A DNA stretch of 64,000 bases from Fen-999 sp041480065 (GCA_041480065.1 JBGOZF010000003.1:1-64000), one strand, 5' to 3'. Counted from the first letter of the stretch, positions 40,849 to 49,116 are shown. The notes: a model not told the origin generated them from the letters alone. Numbers and translations: made by a program.

Positions 40849-41652
40849 ATGTCAGACATCCTGAAGAAGATCCTCGCCGTCAAGCGCGAGGAAGTGGCGG
40901 CCGCCAAGACCGCAAAGCCGCTGGCGGCATTGCGCGCCGAGGCCCAGGCATTTTCGGGCGTCGCACCGGCGCGCGATTTCGTCGGCGCCATCCGCTCGAA
41001 GATGGCTGCCGGCAAACCGGCTGTGATCGCCGAGATCAAGAAGGCGAGCCCCTCCAAGGGCGTCCTGCGCGAAGATTTTCGTCCGGGCGAGATCGCCGTC
41101 AGCTACGAAAGGCACGGAGCCGCCTGCCTGTCGGTACTCACCGACCGGCAGTTCTTCCAGGGCGCGCCCGAATTCCTCCAGGCCGCGCGCGCCGCCTGCG
41201 CCCTGCCCGTCCTGCGCAAGGACTTCATGATCGAGCCCTACCAGATCTACGAGGCACGGGCCATGGGCGCCGACGCCATCCTGCTGATCGTCGCCGCGCT
41301 GTCGGTAACGCAGATGCAGGAAATGGAGGCCGTTGCCGGCGGGTTAGGCATGGCCGTCCTCGTCGAGGCCCACAACGGCGCCGAAATCGATGCCGCGCTT
41401 CGGCTGACCACGCCGCTGGTCGGCATCAACAACCGCAACCTGCGCACTTTCGAGGTCGATCTGGAGACCACCCTCGGGCAACTCAGCCGCATCCCGCCCG
41501 GCCGCATCGTGGTAACCGAGTCGGGAATTCTCGGCCTCGATGACGTCAATCTCATGCGAAACAAGGGCGTAGGCGCGTTCCTGGTCGGCGAAGCCTTCAT
41601 GCGCGCCGAGGATCCGGGTGCAGAACTTGGGCGGTTGTTTGGGAAGGCCTAA
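40849..41652 (+). CDS. trpC: Indole-3-glycerol-phosphate synthase
   Basis: A 267-aa monofunctional TIM barrel. It closes the ring of CdRP to indole-3-glycerol phosphate. Motifs: AEIKKASPSKGVLREDF (catalytic Lys and Glu), LSVLTDRQFFQG, PVLRKDFMIEPYQIYEARA, GINNRNLRTFEVD and VTESGILG. Its translation start lies 10 bases after the right arm of element G. Element H follows the stop. Confidence 0.97.
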   Translation: MSDILKKILAVKREEVAAAKTAKPLAALRAEAQAFSGVAPARDFVGAIRSKMAAGKPAVIAEIKKASPSKGVLREDFRPGEIAVSYERHGAACLSVLTDRQFFQGAPEFLQAARAACALPVLRKDFMIEPYQIYEARAMGADAILLIVAALSVTQMQEMEAVAGGLGMAVLVEAHNGAEIDAALRLTTPLVGINNRNLRTFEVDLETTLGQLSRIPPGRIVVTESGILGLDDVNLMRNKGVGAFLVGEAFMRAEDPGAELGRLFGKA

Positions 41653-41658
41653 TTCATT

Positions 41659-41776
41659 CACCGCAAAGGACGCCAAGGAAGGCGATATTGAGTCGCGGCA
41701 CAGATCGTCTATTACAACAACAATCTTATGAAATCAAGGCCTTGCTTCCCTTTGCGTCCTTTGCGTCCTTTGCGGT
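41659..41776. repeat. Inverted-repeat element H (CACCGCAAAGGACGC type)
   Basis: The left arm CACCGCAAAGGACGCCAAGG (41659-41678) mirrors the right arm TTTGCGTCCTTTGCGTCC then TTTGCGGTG (41750-41776). About 70 bases lie between. It lies just after trpC. The outer right flank (ATGCCTTTTCTT) is the same as that of element E, so the element may extend about 17 bases beyond the arm. Confidence 0.75.
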
Positions 41777-41816
41777 GAAAATGCCTTTTCTTCTCGCCCC
41801 CGACCCGCTGTAGCGA

Positions 41817-41887
41817 AAACCCCACAAAGCCAGCCTTTCGGCCGCACCAAGCCGGGGTTTACCTTGCCCCGCATAGGTGCGGCAAGG
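41817..41887 (+). promoter_or_regulatory. Two consecutive hairpins upstream of the porin gene
   Basis: AAACCCC (41817-41823) pairs with GGGGTTT (41854-41860), and CCTTGCC (41862-41868) pairs with GGCAAGG (41881-41887). They lie 100-170 bases before the porin ATG, with no T run, so they are more likely a structured leader or operator than a terminator. No promoter could be assigned with confidence. Confidence 0.35.
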
Positions 41888-41986
41888 ACAATCCGCTTAG
41901 CTTCTCTCAGGGAAGTTGTCGCGGGACCAGTGGATAGCCACCATGAACCATTGGGCTCCGCAATCTCAATCAAAAAGGAGATTCTT

Positions 41987-43333
41987 ATGCAGAAGAAACT
42001 GATCGCTGTAGCCGTCGCCGGCCTCGTTTCCGGCGCCGCCTTCGCGCAGTCCAACGTCACCATCTACGGTGTCGGCGACGCAACGTTCGATGTCGTATCC
42101 GCTACCGGCGCCACGGCCACCAACGCCAATCTGCCCAGCAGGAACCGCACGACGTTCAATAGTTCCTACATCGGCTTCAAGGGCGCCGAAAGCCTGGGCA
42201 ACGGCCTGACCGCCGTGTTCCAGTTCGAAACCGGCATCGGCGAAAACCCGACCGGCAGCTTCAACAGCACCACCGGCCAGACCTACGGCTGGGCGGGCCG
42301 CGACACCATGGTCGCCATCGCCGGCGGCTTCGGCACCCTGGCCTTCGGCAACGTGACCGGCCCGACCCGTCTGCTGGGCAGCGTCATGGACCCGAACGCC
42401 GGCTCCACCGGCATCGGCGCCAACACCGCGCTGCTGGGCAAGCTGGGCGGCGGTTCCGGCGCCGGCGTGTTCGATCAGCGCATCGCCAACGCCGTTGCAT
42501 ACATCTCCCCGACCTTCAGCGGCTTCTATGGCGTGATCGGCTACCTGCCGAACGAAGGCCGTGGCACCGATGCAACCGCGTCCGCTGCTGTCGCCGCCAC
42601 TTCGTCTGTTTGTATGAGCGCAGCCGGTGTAGTCACGAATCCCGCCGGCCCTTGCGGCGCTGGATTAACAACCTTGCGCTCTAACGCCGTGGCCGCCGTC
42701 GCTCCGCAGCTCAATACGTCGGCCTGGACTCTCGGTGGCGTGTATGGCAATGGCCCGATCCTGGCCGCCATCACTTGGACCAAGGCCAAGGACGCGAACG
42801 CGAGCAGCAGCGGCTCCTCCTTCACTTATGGCAACAACGCGATTACTTCGTTCGCCGGCGGCGCTGCTCCGCTGATCGACGCGACCGACACCCGTATCGG
42901 CTTCAAGTACGACTTCGGCATGGCCACGGTCGGCATCATGTGGGACCAGATGAAGGCGACCCTGGCCTCTGACTTGGGCAGCGGCAAGCAAGCCGTCTGG
43001 TACGTCCCTGTCACGGTCAAGCTCGGCAACGGCAAGCTGATCGGCCAGTATGGCAAGGCCGGCAAGGTAAGCTGGGGCGGCACCGTCGGCACACTCACGA
43101 GCGCCATCAACGGCTACGACGACTCGGCCAAGCACTTCATGATCGGCTACGAGTACAACCTGTCCAAGCGCACCCTGGTCAAGGCTGTCTGGTCGCAGAT
43201 CAGCAACGGTCAGAACGGCTCCTACGACTTCCTGTACGGCGTCAGCGCCCCCAACACGACGGCCTATGGTGCCGGTGTTGCTGTCGGTGCCGATCCGCGC
43301 GGTCTGTCGGTTGGCCTGCGTCACTCCTTCTAA
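41987..43333 (+). CDS. Gram-negative general porin (trimeric, betaproteobacterial type)
   Basis: A 448-aa outer-membrane protein. The ATG at 41987 follows AAAAAGGAG. Signal peptide MQKKLIAVAVAGLVSGAAFA is followed by QSNVTIYGVGDATFDVV, the first beta strand of Neisseria/Bordetella-type porins. Conserved YIGFKGAESLGNGLTAVFQ, a GTLAFGNVTGP segment, and the C-terminal GLRHSF with terminal Phe for BAM recognition are present. Loops are rich in Gly, Ala and Asn. It is followed by a strong terminator. Confidence 0.96.
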   Translation: MQKKLIAVAVAGLVSGAAFAQSNVTIYGVGDATFDVVSATGATATNANLPSRNRTTFNSSYIGFKGAESLGNGLTAVFQFETGIGENPTGSFNSTTGQTYGWAGRDTMVAIAGGFGTLAFGNVTGPTRLLGSVMDPNAGSTGIGANTALLGKLGGGSGAGVFDQRIANAVAYISPTFSGFYGVIGYLPNEGRGTDATASAAVAATSSVCMSAAGVVTNPAGPCGAGLTTLRSNAVAAVAPQLNTSAWTLGGVYGNGPILAAITWTKAKDANASSSGSSFTYGNNAITSFAGGAAPLIDATDTRIGFKYDFGMATVGIMWDQMKATLASDLGSGKQAVWYVPVTVKLGNGKLIGQYGKAGKVSWGGTVGTLTSAINGYDDSAKHFMIGYEYNLSKRTLVKAVWSQISNGQNGSYDFLYGVSAPNTTAYGAGVAVGADPRGLSVGLRHSF

Positions 43334-43357
43334 TTCGGTTCTCCGAACTTAGAATTG

Positions 43358-43385
43358 AAACGGCCGCCTTCGGGCGGCCGTTTTT
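43358..43385 (+). terminator. Rho-independent terminator after the porin gene
   Basis: AAACGGCCGCC-TTCG-GGCGGCCG followed by TTTTT forms a near-perfect stem with a stable tetraloop, 25 bases after the porin stop. Confidence 0.93.
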
Positions 43386-43422
43386 CTTTGCTTGCGCGGT
43401 CCGACTTCCCGACCCCGGAAGC

Positions 43423-44781
43423 TCAGTCGCCCGGCGCTATACGGCGCTTTAGGAATGGTGACGCGGCTTCGAGCCGCTCTGCCGTTTTCTCGATCCCTTC
43501 GAAAGTCGGCTTCGCAACGCGTTCTGGAAATCCTCGGGGAAGGCCGGAACCAAGCTTGCCGATCACGGCTGGCGTCATTGCGATCACCTCCTCGATGATC
43601 GCCTTGCCGGCCGCTTCTATGCCACAGGCCTTGGCAGTGGAGTCGAGATGACACCTCTGCAACTCGCTCCATTTGTAGTGCCTATTCTTGCCAACGAGCG
43701 CCATCGCCATCTTGACCTTCTTCTCCTGCAAACTGCCTGGGCCTTGTCCAAAGACGGGATAGGCGGAAAGGATATCGTAGCGCGGCGTCAATCGGTATCC
43801 ACCCTTGGCCTCGAGGAAGATACTGAGGTTTTTTGCGTGACCGTCGATGGCGCAAAGCAGCCAGAAGATGACTTGCGTCCTAAAGAAGTCAAGGCGGTCA
43901 AGTTCGGGATCGGTCGAGCCGAGCAGCAAATCCATGATCGGCTTGATTCCGGGGCCGCCGTCCTTCTCGTACTTCATGGCGGGAGAGACGCCTGTCGCTT
44001 GGCACATATCCTCCTGCGGAAGGCGCACGAACCATTTGCCGTCCGCTGACAGGCGTCGATCGAAACGCTCTACCACCAGCACGGGCTGCCTGCCGAAAAC
44101 TGCCGGCCAGCATCTGCTCGTCTTGACGCCGTAGGCGTCGAGTATCTGGGCGCAAAGCCATTCATTCTCAACGGACAGGGCAAGATCGATTCCATAATCA
44201 CTGTGGCGGCCGATGGGCAGCTTCAGGATATGTGTTGTCGGTGTGGCTCCATGCGGCCTCATCCACCTTCCATCGTGGAATAGGAGCGCGGTCTTTTCCT
44301 GGGCGCCGGCGATCGAGATTCGAAAGTCATCCTCCTCCTGGTGCTGACCAAAGACGGGGGCACTTACAAGGATCTGCTCGATCTTGCTTTCACTCACCGG
44401 CTCGGCCTCGATCTGCTTGACGTTCCCGGGAACTTGGCCATCGGGCAGTAACTGCAGCGCGCCGACGCAATCACGCCCGACTTCGGCCAACAGATCGAAA
44501 GGCGAAAGCGATGGGGTTGCAAATCGCTGTTGAATTCTGGCCCGGATCTGCTCGTTGTCCGGGAGCAGGTTGTCGAAGTAGTTCTTGACGATCGGTCCCT
44601 TGAAGCGACGATCCGCCTGGATCAACGGCATCGACAGGGAAATCGAGCGCCCATGATCGGATGCTGCCCACGTCGAGTCGTATTCGAACTCGTGGTCGCC
44701 GCGCGAATTGACAGTCCAGCGGCCGACATACTCGCCATTCATCCAGGCGCCAAGTGTGTGTGTTCTGGAGCGCCGGCCCAT
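43423..44781 (-). CDS. hipA: HipA-type serine/threonine kinase toxin
   Basis: A 452-aa protein of normal HipA length. The N-terminal subdomain (RFKGPIVKNYFDNLLPDN) is followed by the kinase core. Visible motifs are RISIAGAQEKTALLFHDG (Gly-rich/phosphorylation loop region), PTTHILKLP, catalytic-loop AIDGHAKNLSIFL and metal-binding TPRYDILSAYPVF. HipA phosphorylates glutamyl-tRNA synthetase or related targets and causes dormancy. The ATG at 44781 is next to the hipB stop (44784). Two upstream GTG codons are alternatives. Its GC content looks lower than that of flanking core genes, suggesting acquisition. Confidence 0.94.
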   Translation of the reverse strand: MGRRSRTHTLGAWMNGEYVGRWTVNSRGDHEFEYDSTWAASDHGRSISLSMPLIQADRRFKGPIVKNYFDNLLPDNEQIRARIQQRFATPSLSPFDLLAEVGRDCVGALQLLPDGQVPGNVKQIEAEPVSESKIEQILVSAPVFGQHQEEDDFRISIAGAQEKTALLFHDGRWMRPHGATPTTHILKLPIGRHSDYGIDLALSVENEWLCAQILDAYGVKTSRCWPAVFGRQPVLVVERFDRRLSADGKWFVRLPQEDMCQATGVSPAMKYEKDGGPGIKPIMDLLLGSTDPELDRLDFFRTQVIFWLLCAIDGHAKNLSIFLEAKGGYRLTPRYDILSAYPVFGQGPGSLQEKKVKMAMALVGKNRHYKWSELQRCHLDSTAKACGIEAAGKAIIEEVIAMTPAVIGKLGSGLPRGFPERVAKPTFEGIEKTAERLEAASPFLKRRIAPGD

Positions 44782-44783
44782 GA

Positions 44784-45035
44784 TCACCACTCCGGCCCGC
44801 CACCGCCAGGTCCGGCCGCCGGCCTTTCCCGGATGACCAGTTCGAGCCCGAGCGCGGACAACAGCCGGAACAGGCTGTCGATGCTGCTTCTCCCAGGCTT
44901 TTGCTCAAGGGCTGAAATGGTTTTTGGCAGCAGCCCGACGTTCTTGCCGGCCAGACTCTGGGTCAAGCGCTTCTGTGCGCGGTGGGCACGCAGGGCTTGC
45001 GACAGTTGCTGCGGCGTTCTGACGATGGTTTCCAT
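44784..45035 (-). CDS. hipB: HipB-like antitoxin, XRE helix-turn-helix
   Basis: An 83-aa protein. An HTH_XRE domain (QLSQALRAHRAQKRLTQSLA, then LPKTISALEQ) is followed by LFRLLSALGLELVIRER, the short C-terminal strand typical of HipB. It neutralises HipA and represses hipBA by binding palindromes. It precedes hipA and overlaps its possible GTG start. The upstream region to the tRNA is unusually AT-rich. Confidence 0.9.
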   Translation of the reverse strand: METIVRTPQQLSQALRAHRAQKRLTQSLAGKNVGLLPKTISALEQKPGRSSIDSLFRLLSALGLELVIRERPAAGPGGGGPEW

Positions 45036-45040
45036 GCATA

Positions 45041-45113
45041 CCCCCTATAAGGCATATTCTTACAATATACCCTATAGGTGATAATTGCAATATATGCCCC
45101 GCGGGGTATATGC
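45041..45113. promoter_or_regulatory. AT-rich hipBA control region with palindromes
   Basis: The stretch is much more AT-rich than its surroundings. It contains CCCTATAGG (45070-45078) and an imperfect larger palindrome centred on CCCCGCGGGG (45097-45106) with TATAT arms. Similar CCCCTATAAGG-type sequence lies next to the hipB ATG. Repeated palindromes before hipB are the usual operators. The exact promoter is not clear. Confidence 0.5.
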
Positions 45114-45141
45114 AGGAATCTACACTGTGCCAAGAAACGAC

Positions 45142-45166
45142 AAGGGCCTGCCATCGGCAAGCCCTT
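45142..45166 (-). terminator. Probable terminator of the tRNA-Ala gene
   Basis: On the minus strand, AAGGGCTTGCC-GAT-GGCAGGCCCTT is followed by GTCGTTTCTT. The U tract is imperfect. The same GCCCTTGTCGTTT tail follows the erpA hairpin, so it is probably a locally used terminator type. Confidence 0.6.
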
Positions 45167-45174
45167 GAATCGGA

Positions 45175-45250
<76 letters not shown>

Positions 45251-45289
45251 GAAAGAGCGGCGGATTATATCTGAAAGGCCACAAACGAC

Positions 45290-45309
45290 AAGGGCGCCGA
45301 AGCGCCCCT
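45290..45309 (-). terminator. Probable terminator after erpA
   Basis: On the minus strand, AGGGGCGC-TTCG-GCGCCCTT is followed by GTCGTTTG. The stem is stable, the tail short. It lies about 20 bases after the erpA stop. Confidence 0.65.
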
Positions 45310-45328
45310 GAAGCGGACAAGCGCCGGT

Positions 45329-45676
45329 TCAGACCGAGAACGAAGAGCCGCAGCCGCAGGTGCTGGTGGCGTTCGGGTTCTTGATCACGAACTGCGAGCC
45401 TTCGAGGCCTTCGCTGTAATCGATCTCGGCGCCGACCAGGTATTGGTAGCTCATCGGATCGATCAGCAGGGTGACGCCGTTCTTTTCCATTACGGCATCG
45501 TCTTCGTTGGCGACTTCGTCGAAGGTGAAGCCGTACTGGAAGCCGGAACAGCCGCCGCCGGTGACGAACACGCGCAGCTTCAGTTCCGGATTGCCTTCTT
45601 CCTGGATCAGCTCCCGCACCTTGTTGGCGGCGTTGTCCGTGAACAGCAGCGGCGCCGGCAAGTCGTTAGCACTCAT
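45329..45676 (-). CDS. erpA: Iron-sulfur cluster insertion protein ErpA
   Basis: A 115-aa A-type carrier. The three cluster-binding cysteines lie in VTGGGCSGFQYGF and in TSTCGCGSSFSV at the C-terminus. Length and the MSYQYLVGAEIDYSEGLEGSQF stretch fit ErpA rather than IscA. It delivers Fe-S clusters to apoproteins. It stands alone between the tRNA and the bactofilin gene. Confidence 0.95.
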   Translation of the reverse strand: MSANDLPAPLLFTDNAANKVRELIQEEGNPELKLRVFVTGGGCSGFQYGFTFDEVANEDDAVMEKNGVTLLIDPMSYQYLVGAEIDYSEGLEGSQFVIKNPNATSTCGCGSSFSV

Positions 45677-45744
45677 TGGGTTTTCTCCTATATCTGTTGG
45701 GGGGGGTTGCGACCCGTCAATTATCGGCGCCTACCGCGGCGAAA

Positions 45745-46146
45745 TCAATTGCTGGTGGCAAGCTTGAGTTCGACGGATTTCGCCGTCGTTCCGGTATGCA
45801 CCAGGCTGCCCTGGACCACGGCGCCAAGATGGATTTCGATGGTGCTGTACTGGACATCGCCATTCACCCGCGCCTTGTCTTGCAGTTCGAGAAACTCGCT
45901 CGAAAGCACCGGCCCATTGACGGTACCGTTGACCACGACATGAGAGACGGCGATCTCTCCTTCGACCCTGGCGTGCTCGCTGATCACCAGGGTCGTCGGC
46001 CCATCGCCGGCAGCGCGGACGTTGCCCTTGATTTCGCCATCGACGCGCAAACCGCCGGAGAAGTTGATGTCGCCCGTGATCGTGGTTCCGGCGCCAATCA
46101 AGGTATCGATGCGGTTCTGAGGCTTGCTGGCTTTCTTGAACATCAT
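45745..46146 (-). CDS. Bactofilin (polymer-forming cytoskeletal protein)
   Basis: A 133-aa protein. A short basic N-terminus precedes repeated beta-helix turns: GTTITGDINFSGGLRVDGEI, KGNV, HARVEGEIAVSHVVVNGTVN and KARVNGDVQYSTIEIHLGAV. The repeating G-x(I/V)-x-G pattern is bactofilin. Such proteins polymerise without nucleotide and scaffold envelope or shape functions. It starts 11 bp after the coiled-coil membrane gene, so the two form one unit. Confidence 0.93.
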   Translation of the reverse strand: MMFKKASKPQNRIDTLIGAGTTITGDINFSGGLRVDGEIKGNVRAAGDGPTTLVISEHARVEGEIAVSHVVVNGTVNGPVLSSEFLELQDKARVNGDVQYSTIEIHLGAVVQGSLVHTGTTAKSVELKLATSN

Positions 46147-46157
46147 GCGAGGACCTC

Positions 46158-46931
46158 CTAAAGGGTAACGCTCTGGGACGCCTTGACGGCGTTGCCCTGG
46201 ACGAGCCGCACTTCGACTCGCTTGATCCTGGCTTCCGACGGGATCTGGAAATGCCCTTCCAGGGTGCGGAAGCTGCGGAAAGCAACTGCAAACTTGGCGG
46301 CGTCGGGATCGTCCGGTCGCGGCAGAATGATCATAGCACTCTCACCGTCGGCCTGTAGAACCGTAAGGTAGATCTGCAGGTTGCCACGGAATTCCTGTCC
46401 GGCCTGCTCGCCCTGCCTGGATACCAGCAGCCGATAACGATAGTGGCCGCGTACGCCGTCGGGTTCCACGCGCAGCCGGCTGACGCTGATCGACTCGCCC
46501 TGGCTGCCGCCCTTGGCGAGGTTCTCGAACACCGCAAGGCTCTCCTTGAGCTTGGCGTTCTCTTCTTCCAGGGCCTTGACCTGACGGCTCAACTGATCCC
46601 GAGTCGTCTTCTCGATCTGGAGGTTGCTCTCGCCCGCATTGGCGATCGAGCGCAGCCGCGCAGTCTCGTCCTCCAGTTCGGTAACCTTCTGGCGCAGCAT
46701 CCCGATTTCTTCTTCGCTGGCGCTGCGGTCGAAACCGCCGAACCGGCGTCCGGTGTCGTAGACCCATCCGGCGAGTACCAGCACCAGGGCCAGAATCGCG
46801 CCCAACGCCATTGCCCGCCAATGCCAGGGGACGTGGGTCCGCACCGCCACCTGCTGCGCGGTAATGCCGAAACGGCTGCGCAGACGACGCAGCTTCAAGG
46901 CAAGACCGGAAGCTGCGAAAGGGCCAGACAT
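46158..46931 (-). CDS. Single-span membrane protein with coiled coil (DUF6776-like)
   Basis: 257 aa from the ATG at 46931. About 40 N-terminal cytoplasmic basic residues precede one membrane helix (MALGAILALVLVLAGWVYD). A coiled coil (about residues 68-140, LRQKVTELEDETARLRSIAN, then KALEEENAKLKESLAVFENL) and a periplasmic beta-rich domain (GHYRYRLLVSRQGEQAG) follow. Function is not established. Coupling to bactofilin suggests that it links the cytoskeletal polymer to the envelope, which is inference. Its 5' end overlaps argC by 37 bp. Confidence 0.8.
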   Translation of the reverse strand: MSGPFAASGLALKLRRLRSRFGITAQQVAVRTHVPWHWRAMALGAILALVLVLAGWVYDTGRRFGGFDRSASEEEIGMLRQKVTELEDETARLRSIANAGESNLQIEKTTRDQLSRQVKALEEENAKLKESLAVFENLAKGGSQGESISVSRLRVEPDGVRGHYRYRLLVSRQGEQAGQEFRGNLQIYLTVLQADGESAMIILPRPDDPDAAKFAVAFRSFRTLEGHFQIPSEARIKRVEVRLVQGNAVKASQSVTL

Positions 46932-47923
46932 TCGTCGAAACCGAACATCAGGTTCATGTTCTGCACCGCCTGCCCGGCGGCGCCCTTGGTCAGGTTGTCG
47001 ATCACCGACAGCACGACCAGCATGTCCGCATTCCTGGGCTGGTGTACCGCGATGCGGCAGATGTTCGATGCCCGCACCGAACGCGTGTCGGGATGCGACA
47101 TTGGGGGCAACACATCGACGAATGGCTCGTCGGCATAGCGCTTCTCGAACAGCGCCTGGAAGTCCTCCTGCCGGGTAACGCGCGCGTAGAGCGTGGCGTG
47201 GATGCCGCGGATCATCGGCGTCAGATGCGGCACGAAGGTTAGCCCGACTTCGCGCCCCGCCGCGCGCGCCAGGCCCTGCCTGATTTCGGGCAAATGCCGA
47301 TGCCCTTGCACGCCGTAGGCCTTGAAGCTGTCGGACACCTCGGCGAACAGGATATGGGTTTCCGCCTTGCGGCCGGCACCGGAGACGCCCGACTTGCAGT
47401 CGGCAATCAAGTGGTCGAGTTCGACGCATCCCGCCTCGATCAGCGGCAGCAACCCGAGTTGCGCGGCCGTCGGATAGCAGCCCGGATTAGCAACCAGCCG
47501 GGCCTTGCGGATTTGTTCGCGGTTGACTTCCGGCAGGCCGTAGACAGCCTCGGCAATGAGATCCGGCGCCGCGTGGCTCATGCCGTACCATTTCTCCCAC
47601 TCGGCGACGTCCTTGATGCGGAAGTCGGCGGCGAGATCGATCAGACGAACCCCGGCGTCGAGCAGTGCACGCGCCTGCTGCATGGCGATGCCATTGGGGG
47701 TGGCAAAGAAGACGAGATCGCAACGATCCAGCGCGGCATCCTTCGGATCGCTGAACTTGAGATCGATCCGGCCACGCAGGCTGGGAAAGTAATCGGCTAC
47801 CGGCGTTCCTGCCTCACCGCGGGAGGTAATGGCAGTCAACTCGACTTCGGGATGCTGTGCCAGCAACCGCAACAACTCGACGCCGGTGTAGCCGGTACCG
47901 CCAACTATGCCAACCTTGATCAT
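46895..47923 (-). CDS. argC: N-acetyl-gamma-glutamyl-phosphate reductase
   Basis: 342 aa, type 1. The N-terminal NADP fold IKVGIVGGTGYTGVELLRLL is followed by the catalytic Cys in VANPGCYPTAAQLGLLPL and substrate stretches KSGVSGAGRKAE, GHRHLPEI and VPHLTPMIRGIHAT. It reduces the acyl phosphate to the semialdehyde in arginine synthesis, complementing argJ at 27.7 kb. A terminator separates it from rpsI upstream, so it has its own promoter. Confidence 0.97.
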   Translation of the reverse strand: MIKVGIVGGTGYTGVELLRLLAQHPEVELTAITSRGEAGTPVADYFPSLRGRIDLKFSDPKDAALDRCDLVFFATPNGIAMQQARALLDAGVRLIDLAADFRIKDVAEWEKWYGMSHAAPDLIAEAVYGLPEVNREQIRKARLVANPGCYPTAAQLGLLPLIEAGCVELDHLIADCKSGVSGAGRKAETHILFAEVSDSFKAYGVQGHRHLPEIRQGLARAAGREVGLTFVPHLTPMIRGIHATLYARVTRQEDFQALFEKRYADEPFVDVLPPMSHPDTRSVRASNICRIAVHQPRNADMLVVLSVIDNLTKGAAGQAVQNMNLMFGFDECLALSQLPVLP

Positions 47924-47974
47924 CCTGCGCGCTCCAAAGCCGATCCTGATGCGGACACAAATTGAGCCTAAGAC

Positions 47975-48006
47975 AAAAAAGCCGCCCGAAGTTTCCTGCG
48001 GGCGGC
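47975..48006 (-). terminator. Rho-independent terminator after rpsI
   Basis: Minus-strand GCCGCCCG stem with partner CGGGCGGC (8 bp, loop of 10), followed by TTTTTTG. It lies 24 bases after the rpsI stop. Confidence 0.92.
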
Positions 48007-48030
48007 TCTCTGTGGGTTCTTCGAAGCGGA

Positions 48031-48423
48031 TTAGCGCTTCGAGAACTGCTTGCGCCGACGCGCCTTGTGGAAACCGACTTTCTTGCGTTCCACCTCGCGG
48101 GCATCGCGGGTGACGAAACCGGCCTTCGACAGCACGGGCTTGAGTTCGCTATTGTATTCGATCAGCGCGCGAGTGATGCCATGGCGCACAGCGCCGGCCT
48201 GGCCGGACTCGCCACCGCCGGTGACGTTGACCATGATGTCGAAAGTGCCGGTGTGCTGAGTAAGTTCGAGCGGCTGGCGAACCACCATGCGGCCCGTCTC
48301 ACGAGAAAAGAACTCATCGACCGGCTTGTCGTTGACGACGAACTTGCCGCTGCCGCTCTTCATGAACACCCGCGCCACCGCCGTCTTGCGGCGACCCGTG
48401 CCATAGTAGTAGTTGGCTGCCAT
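48031..48423 (-). CDS. rpsI: 30S ribosomal protein S9
   Basis: A 130-aa protein. It starts NYYYGTGRRKTAVARVFMK and ends RRRKQFSKR, the basic tail that reaches the P-site tRNA. GGGESGQAGAVRHGITRAL is conserved. It lies 27 bp downstream of rplM, the usual two-gene operon. Confidence 0.99.
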   Translation of the reverse strand: MAANYYYGTGRRKTAVARVFMKSGSGKFVVNDKPVDEFFSRETGRMVVRQPLELTQHTGTFDIMVNVTGGGESGQAGAVRHGITRALIEYNSELKPVLSKAGFVTRDAREVERKKVGFHKARRRKQFSKR

Positions 48424-48450
48424 CTCTATTCCTGTCTGATTTACGTGGCC

Positions 48451-48879
48451 TTAGACTTCCAGGGCCTTGGGTTGCTGCGCGGCATGCGGATGGGCCGCGC
48501 CGGCGTAGCACTTCATCTTCTTCAGCATCGCGTAGCCGAGGGGGCCCTTGGGCAGCATGCCCTTGACGGCCTTTTCCAGGATGCGCCCGGGGAAACGCTG
48601 TTGCATCTTCTTGAAGTTGGTCTCGTAGATGCCGCCAGGATAACCGGAGTGGCGATAGTACTTCTTGTCCTCGGTCTTGCTGCCGGTCACGCGCAACTTC
48701 TCGACGTTGACCACGACGATGAAGTCGCCGGTGTCCACGTGCGGCGTGTACTCCGTCTTATGCTTGCCGCGCAGACGGCGGGCAATCTCGGCAGCCATGC
48801 GGCCGAGCACTTTGTCTGTCGCATCGACGACGAACCAGTCGCGCTTGACTTCATGCGGCTTGGCAGAAAAGGTTTTCAT
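48451..48879 (-). CDS. rplM: 50S ribosomal protein L13
   Basis: A 142-aa protein. It starts MKTFSAKPHEVKRDWFVVDA, with DKVLGRMAAEIARRLRGKHK, then THVDTGDFIVVVN-type sequence and YRHSGYPGG; all are L13 signatures. L13 is an early assembly protein of the 50S subunit and leads the rplM-rpsI operon. Confidence 0.99.
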   Translation of the reverse strand: MKTFSAKPHEVKRDWFVVDATDKVLGRMAAEIARRLRGKHKTEYTPHVDTGDFIVVVNVEKLRVTGSKTEDKKYYRHSGYPGGIYETNFKKMQQRFPGRILEKAVKGMLPKGPLGYAMLKKMKCYAGAAHPHAAQQPKALEV

Positions 48880-48944
48880 GACTGGGATTTCCTTGCTTCG
48901 TTGGCCGGCTGACGCGAGCCGGCAGCTCTACGGAAAAGCCGCGT

Positions 48945-48974
48945 ATTCTATTGGACGCGTTGCCCGCTTGTCAA
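48945..48974 (-). promoter_or_regulatory. Promoter of rplM-rpsI
   Basis: On the minus strand, TTGACA (48969-48974), an 18-base spacer and TAGAAT (48945-48950). This is close to the sigma70 consensus. It lies 65-95 bases before the rplM start and directly downstream of another minus-strand terminator. Confidence 0.8.
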
Positions 48975-48990
48975 ACCCGGATTACAGACG

Positions 48991-49110
48991 AAAAAAAGCG
49001 CAACCCCGCGAGGGGCTGCGCTTAATCCACACCAAAGGAGGAGGGTGGAGGAGACACCGGAGGAAACGCAATCGCTCAAAACCATTTCTTGTCAGCAACC
49101 GCGTTTCGTT
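48991..49110 (-). ncRNA. Candidate trans-acting small RNA with repeated CCTCC motifs
   Basis: A strong minus-strand terminator (AGCGCAGCCCC-TCGC-GGGGTTGCGCT then TTTTTTT, 48991-49022) has no protein gene in front of it. A promoter lies about 90 bases upstream (49117-49145). The predicted RNA of about 120 nt contains TTTCCTCCGG, GTCTCCTCCACC and CTCCTCCTTTGG, four anti-Shine-Dalgarno-like segments likely to be single-stranded. This is the layout of sRNAs that block ribosome binding sites. An 80-codon frame across the region has no coding character. Confidence 0.6.
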
Positions 49111-49116
49111 GAGAGA

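Noticed and set aside
1917..41776. Regularly spaced short repeats could suggest CRISPR arrays
   Set aside because: The repeats are inverted pairs scattered over 40 kb, units are contiguous without spacers, and no cas genes are present.
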